A DNA stretch of 11,319 nt from positions 1-11,319 of the forward strand of contig CAZWEO010000141.1 of NCBI GenBank assembly GCA_964633115.1, given 5' to 3'. Shown one piece after another: positions 1 to 6,533 of this stretch. Position 1 is the stretch's first letter. Each line of letters starts with the position of its first letter. This DNA comes from B30-G6 sp964633115 (GTDB taxonomy: Bacteria > Desulfobacterota > Desulfobacteria > Desulfobacterales > B30-G6). The notes beneath the pieces were generated by a model. It made no database searches and had not been told where the DNA came from. It saw only the letters and a list, made by a program, of their open reading frames with translations. Position numbers and translations under genes: made by a program.

Positions 1-237
1 AATAGATATCTGAAATGGAAATTGCCCTTTCAAGGTTATAGATATTGTCAAGGTATATGGCGTTTTACAATGCTCCGTTATTATGCCATAATTCCTATCA
101 AACACCATTTTGCAAACAGGATATTTATTAGCGAACTCTTTAGCTTCGCATCATTTTCTTCGGACCCAAGATATGGTATCTGCAATACTATGAGGGTGTT
201 GATGGTCTCCATAAATCACCAGTAAGGAGTCAAGGAT

Positions 238-399
238 TTGAACCCATTTTTTATATCGACAATTCTCCGTAGGCTTCTTAGCCTTAAACGCCTATGTCCA
301 GCGTGCAAAAGGGGCCAGATCGTTTCTTCAGACCAAAGAAGAGAACCGGTGAAATGTAAATTCTGCGGAGCGACTATACCTGCACGGTCAACCGATTGA
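238..399 (+). CDS. small zinc-ribbon protein, 53 aa
   Basis: A short open frame of 53 codons beginning with TTG. The frame has a stop at 223-225, directly followed by an AAGGAG Shine-Dalgarno sequence (224-229) and eight bases before the TTG, which is close to ideal spacing and fixes the start. The first 19 residues are basic and hydrophobic. They are followed by two cysteine pairs, C20-P-A-C23 and C40-K-F-C43-G, separated by 16 residues, the layout of a single zinc ribbon with four Cys ligands. Such small ribbons often bind nucleic acid or a protein partner, but nothing here shows which. It converges on the acetyltransferase gene, with 17 bases between the two stops. Function unknown; the zinc-ribbon assignment is the firm part. 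Confidence 0.55.
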   Translation: MNPFFISTILRRLLSLKRLCPACKRGQIVSSDQRREPVKCKFCGATIPARSTD

Positions 400-416
400 T
401 ATTTGCAAGGATATGA

Positions 417-833
417 TTACGATAGGCTGCAAGACATAAGCAGATACTTATCCCGCTCGACAAATCTTGCCTTGGCATATAACCATTTGGCCCTTGAGTT
501 AATATGATCGACTTCCAAATGCAAGGCCTTGATTCCCATTTTGGCAGCTTCAACCTTGATCAAAGTCAATGCTTGCGATCCAACACCCAGTCCCCGGCAG
601 GCGGGTTTGATATAGAGTTCATCGATAAAGGCATCCTGATCACCAAATTCAATGCTGTATCCAGTACAAAGGGCCAAATATCCCACGGGTTCTGCGTCAT
701 GGTAGATCCCCCATATCCCCCCAAATTTCGGATTCAAAAGCAGCTCACGCACAGATGCCGTACGTTCTGCATCACTCATTTGTACGTCTTCAAATTCATG
801 ATAGGCTCTCACCAGCGGTATAAGCCAGTTCAA
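417..833 (-). CDS. GNAT family N-acetyltransferase, N-terminus interrupted by an in-frame stop
   Basis: GNAT enzymes transfer an acetyl group from acetyl-CoA to an amine. From the TTG at 833 the protein is 138 residues. It contains the pyrophosphate-binding motif A as R80-G-L-G-V-G85 (family pattern Q/RxxGxG/A), preceded by the acidic beta strand DELYIKP, and ends with the usual LEVDH...A..LY.K..F segment. The same frame continues upstream through MTTDLRLTSL-stop-DL to an ATG at 867-869 with a GAGG ribosome site just before it. That upstream peptide looks like a normal GNAT N-terminus, and the total of about 150 residues is the usual family size. The TAA at 837-839 therefore breaks the gene at codon 11. 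The TTG at 833 has no evident Shine-Dalgarno sequence, so expression of the remainder is uncertain. Substrate unknown. This may be a young pseudogene, a sequencing error, or a gene with a weak restart. Confidence 0.7.
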   Translation of the reverse strand: MNWLIPLVRAYHEFEDVQMSDAERTASVRELLLNPKFGGIWGIYHDAEPVGYLALCTGYSIEFGDQDAFIDELYIKPACRGLGVGSQALTLIKVEAAKMGIKALHLEVDHINSRAKWLYAKARFVERDKYLLMSCSLS

Positions 834-965
834 ATCTTATAGTGAGGTCAATCGAAGGTCTGTGGTCATTTTTCCTCTACATTTGATTTGTTCCAAAGTA
901 ATTAAGCGGGATTAAGACAATGCACGAAATTGCATATAGTTCTATCGCTTCTCGGTTGAGGCTGC

Positions 966-2054
966 TCAATCCTCTTTTTGGTTGTCAGCGTCGGACGTTC
1001 CAACCTTAGGTAGAACATCCTTGAAAACGACCCCGTAGATTTCCCATACGGTCACAAACAGGGCCGCAATGATGGGTCCGATAATCACGCCCAGGACGCC
1101 GAACATGACAATACCACCCAGAGTTCCAAATAGAATCATGAGCTCATGCATTTGGGTATCTTTGCCCACCAGGATGGGGCGCAGAAAATTATCGATGCTG
1201 CCCACTACGGCCGCGCAGAATATTCCCAGACCAATGGCCTTGATAAAACTGCCGCTGACTGCCAGGATGATCACAGCCGGCACCCAAACCAGTGCCGAAC
1301 CGATGCCGGGAATAAATGACAAAACCGCCATGATAGTCCCCCAGAATACCGCGCTGGGTATGCCCACGACGGCGAAGGCAATCCCGCCCAGCAAGCCCTG
1401 AATCACACCGATGACGGCAGTTCCCTTGAGGGTGGCGCGGGTCACGGAAGTGAATTTATCCAGCATACGGCGTTCATCGTGATCTTCCAATGGCAGGTAG
1501 TAGAGCATTTTATTAATCAGCTTGTCGCCATCCATCAGGAAAAAAACCATGGTATATAGCATGATAAAGAGCATAAATAAGAAATTGACGGTACCATAGG
1601 TAACCGATTGCAGACGGCCGATGAGAAAACCGCTGAGTGCGCCCACTGCTTCACCAGCCTTTTGGAATATCTGGTTGCGGTAAGGCTCAATATTGTCGAT
1701 ATACGGCAATGATTGGATCAAATTTGAAATCGCATCCGGTTCCGATAGTTGCCGCTCAACCCAGGGTTTGACCGCCTGGCCCACCTTGATTGCCTGGGCT
1801 GTAACAATGCCCGTGAGAGCGCCCAAAGGCAGGATGATGACCAACACAATCAGCACCAAGGTGCACAATGATGCGAGTACCCGCAGACCGCCAAACCATT
1901 TTTCAAGTCGCTTATAGAGTGGATAAGCCAAAGCCGAAAAGATGCCGGCCAGAAAAATGGCCATCAGAAATTGCCGAATCATGGACAGAAATAGGGCTGA
2001 AATAAACAAAACCAGGAGCAGTAAGACCCACTTGTTGGTTGCCGCTTTTTGCAT
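966..2054 (-). CDS. AI-2E/PerM family transporter-like membrane protein
   Basis: A 362-residue polytopic inner-membrane protein of the AI-2E transporter family (formerly UPF0118; PerM, YdiK, TqsA relatives). Members have been linked to autoinducer-2 or small-molecule/ion export, and the substrate cannot be read from sequence. Paired hydrophobic segments occupy about residues 8-45 and 58-90. A more polar stretch follows (95-150), then further membrane segments at about 153-175, 210-275, 278-290 and 303-340. The strongest evidence is the C-terminal family block: S286-I-D-N-F-L-R-P, then a GG at 313-314 and FGVLGVIIGP at 318-327. The ATG at 2054 is preceded by a strong GAGGAGG site. Only 50 bases separate it from the upstream pdxH-like gene on the same strand, so co-transcription is likely. 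The polar C-terminal tail is short. Confidence 0.9.
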   Translation of the reverse strand: MQKAATNKWVLLLLVLFISALFLSMIRQFLMAIFLAGIFSALAYPLYKRLEKWFGGLRVLASLCTLVLIVLVIILPLGALTGIVTAQAIKVGQAVKPWVERQLSEPDAISNLIQSLPYIDNIEPYRNQIFQKAGEAVGALSGFLIGRLQSVTYGTVNFLFMLFIMLYTMVFFLMDGDKLINKMLYYLPLEDHDERRMLDKFTSVTRATLKGTAVIGVIQGLLGGIAFAVVGIPSAVFWGTIMAVLSFIPGIGSALVWVPAVIILAVSGSFIKAIGLGIFCAAVVGSIDNFLRPILVGKDTQMHELMILFGTLGGIVMFGVLGVIIGPIIAALFVTVWEIYGVVFKDVLPKVGTSDADNQKED

Positions 2055-2104
2055 ACTGGTCCTCCTCTAAATGTCCTTTAAATGAGCGGATCGCAGAATT
2101 GTAA

Positions 2105-2785
2105 TCAGGGAGCCAAAAGTTGCCTTTGCCAAGTGCCCTTGTTTAATACATAGCGCTCCCGGTTATGTATCCAGTCAAACCGCCCCTCCCAGAATTCCAT
2201 CTCCTCGGGAATTAGGCAATAGCCGCCCCAGGATTTAGGACAGGGGATAGGCTTACCCCGGTATAGATGTTTGAGCTGATTAACTGATTGCTTTAGTTTT
2301 TCCCTGCCACTGATGATACTGCTTTGGGGAACGGCAGCCGATGCAGTCTGATTCTCACGCCTACGGGCATTCCAATCCGCCTCTGCCTCCTTGCGAGATA
2401 GTTTTAATACTTTACCATCGATACGTACCTGGCGTGGTGGAAAGTGCCAGTAAAAAACCATGACCGCCGATGGATTGGCCTTTAATTCCTGACCTTTGTT
2501 GCTTTCGTAGTCTGTATAAAAAGAAAACCCGTTGTGAACAAACCCTTTAAACAACACGGTTCTTGCCGCAGGTTTATTATCCGGTGTTATGGTTGCCAAA
2601 GTTGCGATGTCGGGTCGAAGAAGGTTTGACCAGGGTAAAATGAGTTCCAGTATACGCCTGACAAACTGGATTCCCCATGAGATTACCCGCTTATCCTGGA
2701 AAGATCCCCCGCTCTTGGCCTGAGTCTCCGCATACCACTGAAAAAATAGTTTTATAGGATCTATTGCAGTATCATTTCTCTCCAA
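2105..2785 (-). CDS. pdxH: pyridoxamine 5'-phosphate oxidase family protein (PdxH-like), divergent substrate pocket
   Basis: PdxH uses FMN and oxygen to convert pyridoxine- or pyridoxamine-5'-phosphate to pyridoxal phosphate. This 226-residue protein has the split-barrel fold signatures for FMN: R75-T-V-L-F-K80, GFSFYT (86-91), S95-N-K-G, and R118-Q-V-R-I-D-G. It ends with WGGY, EFWEG and the terminal LAP typical of PdxH. By eye alignment to E. coli PdxH, however, Y129 is D137 here, S137 is N145 and R197 is W205, while K72, R133 and H199 are kept as K80, R141 and H207. The N-terminal RxxY segment that covers the E. coli active site is missing, and about 29 extra residues, partly hydrophobic, lie between the first DP (9-10) and the ATLAT strand. 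The start is TTG with a GAGG site five bases ahead; there is an in-frame stop upstream and no nearby in-frame ATG. Family membership is firm; true PNP oxidase activity is open. Confidence 0.82.
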   Translation of the reverse strand: MERNDTAIDPIKLFFQWYAETQAKSGGSFQDKRVISWGIQFVRRILELILPWSNLLRPDIATLATITPDNKPAARTVLFKGFVHNGFSFYTDYESNKGQELKANPSAVMVFYWHFPPRQVRIDGKVLKLSRKEAEADWNARRRENQTASAAVPQSSIISGREKLKQSVNQLKHLYRGKPIPCPKSWGGYCLIPEEMEFWEGRFDWIHNRERYVLNKGTWQRQLLAP

Positions 2786-3110
2786 AGCGACCTCAATAAA
2801 CCTCGATTAGACTTTATCTAACCCTTTTGTTTAATTTTCTTTTACCACGGTTTTGAACTGCGTAAAACACTTGAAACAATTAAACGCTTAACAGTCAATG
2901 ATTTATTATTGCTAATGCTGAAATGCCAATCTCTTGCCCAGGGTTTGAATCTTCGTATGATCACCGAAAAATATCTTATATGAACACTTTATTTTTGGGG
3001 ATTAGTATTTATCATTGAAGTTTATGGGAAAATTTCATTCATTTGTAAGGATATTTTGGAAAAAACGACATATATATGAGTTTTAATTTCCAATTTAAAG
3101 GAGAATAAAA
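2786..3110. other. gene-free, A+T-rich divergent intergenic region
   Basis: This 325-base stretch separates the leftward pdxH-like gene from the rightward phosphatase gene, so it should hold promoters for both directions. I saw no pair of -35/-10 hexamers good enough to call in either direction. A small inverted repeat, TTAGA at 2807-2811 and TCTAA at 2817-2821, lies just upstream of the pdxH-like start; it could be an operator or leader hairpin but is short. No convincing coding frame or RNA gene was seen. The right end carries the Shine-Dalgarno sequence of the phosphatase gene. Confidence 0.5.
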
Positions 3111-3113
3111 ATC
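3097..3113 (+). promoter_or_regulatory. strong Shine-Dalgarno sequence placed before an ATC codon
   Basis: AAAGGAGAA begins at 3097, and the GGAG core (3100-3103) is seven bases before ATC at 3111-3113, which is optimal spacing. ATC is in frame with the phosphatase. The frame is closed upstream by TAA at 3096-3098, and no ATG, GTG or TTG occurs in frame before 3180. This suggests translation starts at, or once started at, codon 3111. Confidence 0.5.
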
Positions 3114-3179
3114 GATCAGAACCCAGCCATACCGCAAAATTCTCACAAAAATAGAAAAGATGGTGTCAAAAGAATTCTA

Positions 3180-4304
3180 TTGGAAGGGATCTTTTGGCGT
3201 ATTTTGGCCATTGAAGGAATCTTGCTTGTAGGTTCTCTAATTTATAGGGGACTAACAGATTATCAGGGAGCTGCTGATCTTTTCTGGTATGCCATGAGGA
3301 TCATATTCCTAATATCAATTATCATTCTTTTCATGATGGTTACCCTTAAAAGCTTTCTTACTAAAAAAATTATTTTACCGATTGAATACATCTTCTCGAC
3401 CAATCAGCGTCTACAAAATATTGATCCCAAAGCAAGGCATGTGGATTTACCCCAGGATGCCCCTAGAGAAATTAAAGAGATTGTATCCTCGCGTACTCAA
3501 ATGTTGGACACTATTCTAAAGATGACGGATAAAATTCGCCAATCACTTAATCTGGCCCGGGATGTCCAACAGAATCTTCTACCAAAAGGCAATCTGAAAA
3601 TAGATGGATTGGACCTAGCAGGCAAAACAATCTATTGTGATGAAACCGGCGGTGATTATTACGATTTTTTAATTTTAGAGTCTAATAAAAAACTAGGTGT
3701 GGCCATTGGGGATGTGGCGGGACATGGTATATCCTCGGCATTACTTATGGCAACCGCCCGTTCATCTTTACAGCAGCGTTATTCATTTCCAGGCAGCGCC
3801 GCCCAAATCATTTCTGATGTTAATCGTCAATTGGTTAATGATATCGAGGATTCAGGGCAATTTATGACTATGTTTTTTATGGACATTGACACGGCAAACC
3901 GAAAATTACAGTGGGTACGTGCAGGTCATGACCCAGGCATCTTCTACGATCAAATTACAGATCAATTTGCCGAGTTAAAAGGCCCTGGTGTTGCGCTAGG
4001 AGTATCTGAAGATTTGCAGTATGAGATGAACGAAAAAACCAATCTCACAAACGGACAAATTATCGTCCTCTGTACTGACGGCGTCTGGGAAGCACAAAAC
4101 TTAGATGGAGAGTTTTTTGGTAAAGCCCGCCTTTACGAGATCATTAGAAAAAATGCCACTAAAAATGCACAAGAAATAATAGAAACAGTATTTACTGCCT
4201 TAAATCAATTCCAAAATAATTCAAATACTGAAGATGATATAACCTTAGTTATCGTAAAGATTGATGCGAACTCAGAAAAAATTGATCATACTCAGGAAAA
4301 TTAA
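3180..4304 (+). CDS. membrane-anchored PP2C-type SpoIIE/RsbU family serine phosphatase
   Basis: Such enzymes remove phosphate from Ser/Thr of partner proteins, classically STAS-domain anti-sigma antagonists, in partner-switching control. From the TTG at 3180 (374 aa) the order is two membrane helices (about 5-23 and 37-57), a HAMP-like linker (about 58-118), a short helix ending ARDVQQNLLP (126-135), and the SpoIIE-type PP2C domain (about 140-362). Metal-binding acidic positions typical of the fold are visible: G-G-D159-Y-Y-D, G-D178-V-A-G-H-G, C-T-D300-G and E-D-D-I-T (351-355). The short loop between the helices leaves little room for a ligand-binding sensor domain. The TTG is the first conventional start in frame, but the good ribosome site precedes ATC at 3111. 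Starting there adds 23 polar, basic residues (397 aa total), which I think is more likely. No partner kinase, STAS protein or sigma factor is adjacent. The gene is A+T-richer than those on either side. Confidence 0.87.
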   Translation: MEGIFWRILAIEGILLVGSLIYRGLTDYQGAADLFWYAMRIIFLISIIILFMMVTLKSFLTKKIILPIEYIFSTNQRLQNIDPKARHVDLPQDAPREIKEIVSSRTQMLDTILKMTDKIRQSLNLARDVQQNLLPKGNLKIDGLDLAGKTIYCDETGGDYYDFLILESNKKLGVAIGDVAGHGISSALLMATARSSLQQRYSFPGSAAQIISDVNRQLVNDIEDSGQFMTMFFMDIDTANRKLQWVRAGHDPGIFYDQITDQFAELKGPGVALGVSEDLQYEMNEKTNLTNGQIIVLCTDGVWEAQNLDGEFFGKARLYEIIRKNATKNAQEIIETVFTALNQFQNNSNTEDDITLVIVKIDANSEKIDHTQEN

Positions 4305-4446
4305 TTTAGCTCAACACGGTAATTATTATAATCCAGATGTAAGCAGAATAAAAATGAGAGGATTAATATTCAAAGCCACAAAGGAAAAACCAAAGTATAT
4401 CAAGTAAAACAGGTGCTTTTGGCATTTGAAAAATTGGAGATAAAAC

Positions 4447-4776
4447 ATGGCTCTAACAAATGATCGATATACGTACCGTATAACCTGGTCTGAAGATGAT
4501 AATGAATATGTAGGATTATGTGCAGAATTTCCGAGCCTCAGCTGGCTTGCCCGTACTCCAGAAGCCGCTCTTAAAGGTATCCGAAAATTGGTTGCCGATG
4601 TTGTAAAAGATATGAGTGCATCTGCAGAGGTAATTCCGGACCCTATTGCCAGCAGACCATACAGTGGCAAGTTTATGGTCAGAATCCCGCCGGATGTTCA
4701 TCGAAAACTCGCTGTACAGGCCGCTGAATCTGGTGTGAGCCTCAATCGCATTGCCAGCTCCAAACTTAGCCAGTAA
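4447..4776 (+). CDS. HicB-like antitoxin family protein, no HicA seen
   Basis: The 109-residue protein begins with a HicB-type partial RNase-H-like fold: the YTYRITWSEDDNEYVG segment (8-23), then CAEFPSLSWLARTPEAAL and a helix to about residue 56. It ends with a ribbon-helix-helix segment (about 74-105; KFMVRIPPDVHRKLAV, then ESGVSLNRI), which in HicB antitoxins binds the operator DNA. The ATG at 4447 has a GGAG seven bases ahead. HicB normally neutralises a small HicA mRNA interferase encoded next to it. Neither the 142 bases upstream nor the 101 bases downstream contain a HicA-like frame, and the next gene downstream is on the opposite strand. It may be an orphan regulator, or the family may act without HicA. 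It is codirectional with the phosphatase gene 142 bases upstream, but a functional link is not shown. Confidence 0.8.
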   Translation: MALTNDRYTYRITWSEDDNEYVGLCAEFPSLSWLARTPEAALKGIRKLVADVVKDMSASAEVIPDPIASRPYSGKFMVRIPPDVHRKLAVQAAESGVSLNRIASSKLSQ

Positions 4777-4877
4777 ATCAATTTATAAGACATGATAACC
4801 ATCAATCGAGCTGTACTTACTATAGTCCCAAAGCAACCCTATAAGAAGGATCTACCCCATAAGCTAATTGTAAACTT

Positions 4878-6062
4878 TCAAACAGGCCTATCTAGCATTT
4901 CAAGATGAAGTTTCTTGCCAGTATAGGAATGCTGGGCAGCAACTGCTTCGTCCAGCTCTACACCCAATCCGGGCTTGGTGGACGGAATAATATAACCATC
5001 CTCCCATTGAACCGGCTCTTTGAGAATTTCGGCATGAAACCCGCCCCAGGTTTGGATACCTTCTTGAATTAAAAAATTCGGGCTGCAGGTATCAATTTGA
5101 ATGTTGGCAGCGCCCTCAATGGGGCCACAGTAAAGATGCGGAGCAATCTGTGTATAGTGGGCCTCGGCCATGCCGGCAATCTTTTTGGCTTCGAGAATGC
5201 CCCCCACGCGCCCCAATGCCATTTGCAATATGCTGGCGGCTTGCAAACCGAGCAACCGGGCAAATTCATATTTACCAGCCAGCCGTTCCCCAGTGGCAAT
5301 CGGTATACTGGTGGAGCTGGCAACCCGGGCCATCTCTTGCATATTTTCCGGCGGCACCGGTTCTTCAAACCACAGAGGGTCAAACTTCTCTAGCCGCTTA
5401 GCCAATCGAATGGCACTTGAAGTCGTCATCTGGCCGTGGGTACCAAAAAGCAAATCACATTTACCACCGACCGCCTGGCGAACCTTTTTCACAAAATTTT
5501 CGGTGTGATCCAAAGCTTGCAAAGAAAGCTGCCTGGGATCAAACGCAGAATAGGGCCCCACCGGATCAAACTTGACGGCATCAAAACCTTGCTGCACATA
5601 TTCGGCCGCTCTCTCGGCAGCCAAATCAGGATCCTGATATACATCGGTCTTATCGGTGGCTTGCGGATAAAGGTAGGTATAGGACCGAAGCTTTTCATGC
5701 ACTTGACCACCCAATAATTCATATACCGGCTTGTTGAGCTCTTTGCCGATTATATCCCAACAAGCCATCTCAATGGCACTGAGTACCGCCATCAATGACA
5801 AATCGGATCGCTGGGTATACCCACTTGAATATATGACCCGCCACAATCGTTCGATTTTAAACGGGTCCACACCAATCACACATCGATCACAGACATCCAA
5901 TATCATCTGCTCGACTACATGTGGATGGAACGGCGCCGAATAAGCCTCTCCGAAACCATCAATTCCGCTATCTGTGGTAAGCTTAATAAAAACCCAATAT
6001 TGACCACCAAAATGCGGCGGCGGGTTCTCCACCACATAAGTTTTCGCATCAGAAATTTTCAT
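4878..6062 (-). CDS. mandelate racemase/muconate lactonizing family (galactonate dehydratase-like) enolase-superfamily enzyme
   Basis: Enolase-superfamily enzymes abstract the proton alpha to a carboxylate; the closest group by eye is the acid-sugar dehydratases such as E. coli DgoD. From the ATG at 6062 (394 aa) there is an N-terminal capping domain (about 1-125), a TIM barrel (about 130-345) and a C-terminal tail with the PGLGVELDE block. Conserved landmarks are T208-H-G-Q, W-F-E233-E-P-V, A-T-G-E259-R, G-G-I-L-E and A-P-H309. The two histidines (209, 309) match the catalytic H185 and H285 of DgoD, and E233 and E259 match two of its metal ligands. The third metal ligand (D183 of DgoD) aligns with G207, and D258 aligns with A282. 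The frame stays open to 6122, but MKISDAKTYVV at 6062 is the typical family start and has AAGGA ahead of it. It is last in the importer operon, 80 bases after the PilZ gene. Substrate unknown. Confidence 0.85.
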   Translation of the reverse strand: MKISDAKTYVVENPPPHFGGQYWVFIKLTTDSGIDGFGEAYSAPFHPHVVEQMILDVCDRCVIGVDPFKIERLWRVIYSSGYTQRSDLSLMAVLSAIEMACWDIIGKELNKPVYELLGGQVHEKLRSYTYLYPQATDKTDVYQDPDLAAERAAEYVQQGFDAVKFDPVGPYSAFDPRQLSLQALDHTENFVKKVRQAVGGKCDLLFGTHGQMTTSSAIRLAKRLEKFDPLWFEEPVPPENMQEMARVASSTSIPIATGERLAGKYEFARLLGLQAASILQMALGRVGGILEAKKIAGMAEAHYTQIAPHLYCGPIEGAANIQIDTCSPNFLIQEGIQTWGGFHAEILKEPVQWEDGYIIPSTKPGLGVELDEAVAAQHSYTGKKLHLEMLDRPV

Positions 6063-6142
6063 AGTCCGCTGTCCTTTTTCTAGTGTGAATTCACTCCTTG
6101 GTCTCGCCAATTTCTCCAACACTGGTTCAAATTACTTACGAA

Positions 6143-6499
6143 TTAGGACCTTTTTTTTGTGAGATTTACGATTTCTTGTACAAGCGTTTCGAGCCGTCGA
6201 AAATAGAGAACCTCATCGTCCTGGTCACTGATGAAGTCAGTATCTATGCCGGATTGATAGTAAATTCCCTGACGACCGATTTTTTGAATGACCCAGACAA
6301 TCTGACCGCCAAAGATGATCTGCCTGCCAATATTGATGATGATGTCGATGGGCATTTTGGGAAAAATGGCTTTTGATGTGTACAGCTTGATCCCCCCGGT
6401 CGATATCTCCGTGACTACAGCCGGAATTGTGCCAATGGCAGTTATCATTTCTGCAGGTGTCTTAACGGGATAACGGGTGTGTTGGCGCCTTTCTTCCAT
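6143..6499 (-). CDS. PilZ domain protein, putative c-di-GMP receptor
   Basis: PilZ domains bind cyclic di-GMP and change the activity of a partner. This 118-residue protein is essentially one PilZ domain. It starts with E3-R-R-Q-H-T-R9-Y-P-V, giving the RxxxR motif at R5-R9. The second motif, normally D/N-x-S-x-x-G, is E31-I-S-T-G-G36, so the first position is Glu. A beta barrel of short hydrophobic strands follows (about 37-90), then a charged C-terminal helix (about 94-114). There is no membrane segment or signal peptide, so it is cytoplasmic. The ATG at 6499 has AGAGAAA upstream. It lies 34 bases after the DppF-like gene and 80 bases before the enolase-superfamily gene, all on one strand, suggesting shared transcription. 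The target it controls cannot be read from the sequence. Confidence 0.82.
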   Translation of the reverse strand: MEERRQHTRYPVKTPAEMITAIGTIPAVVTEISTGGIKLYTSKAIFPKMPIDIIINIGRQIIFGGQIVWVIQKIGRQGIYYQSGIDTDFISDQDDEVLYFRRLETLVQEIVNLTKKRS

Positions 6500-6533
6500 T
6501 TTCTCTATCCATGTTATTTATGCAACCTTGGGG

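Noticed and set aside
1..225. A plus-strand frame open from the window edge to the TAA at 223-225 (possible 67-residue protein from ATG 22).
   Set aside because: No ribosome site before the ATG, no recognisable motif, and unusual composition. It might be the tail of a gene starting outside the window, but nothing supports this.
1..291. A minus-strand frame open from 291 to the window edge apart from one TGA at 151-153, raising the idea of a selenoprotein or pseudogene. A GCGAA/TTCGC hairpin follows the TGA.
   Set aside because: The hairpin starts one base after the TGA, too close for a bacterial SECIS element. The peptide resembles no family I know, there is no clear start, and the frame overlaps the better-supported zinc-ribbon gene.
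2807..2821. The inverted repeat TTAGA/TCTAA followed by a T-rich run on the plus strand, considered as a terminator.
   Set aside because: The stem is only five mostly A/T pairs, and no plus-strand gene ends nearby.
4354..4407. A 17-codon frame (MRGLIFKATKEKPKYIK) upstream of the HicB-like gene, considered as a remnant HicA.
   Set aside because: Too short, a poor ribosome site, and no similarity to the HicA double-stranded-RNA-binding fold.
5069..5508. Several long frames antisense or shifted within the enolase-superfamily gene.
   Set aside because: They lie wholly inside a well-supported conserved gene and have low-complexity, unrecognisable peptides.
4878..6062. Assignment of the enolase-superfamily gene as a dipeptide epimerase because it sits beside a peptide-type importer.
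   Set aside because: Dipeptide epimerases use a pair of Lys catalysts (K-x-K plus a second barrel Lys). Here the site reads K164-F-D and the His-based dehydratase pattern is present instead.
6063..6122. A 20-residue N-terminal extension of the enolase-superfamily enzyme starting at TTG 6122.
   Set aside because: The internal ATG at 6062 gives the standard family N-terminus and has its own AAGGA site; the extension looks like untranslated leader.
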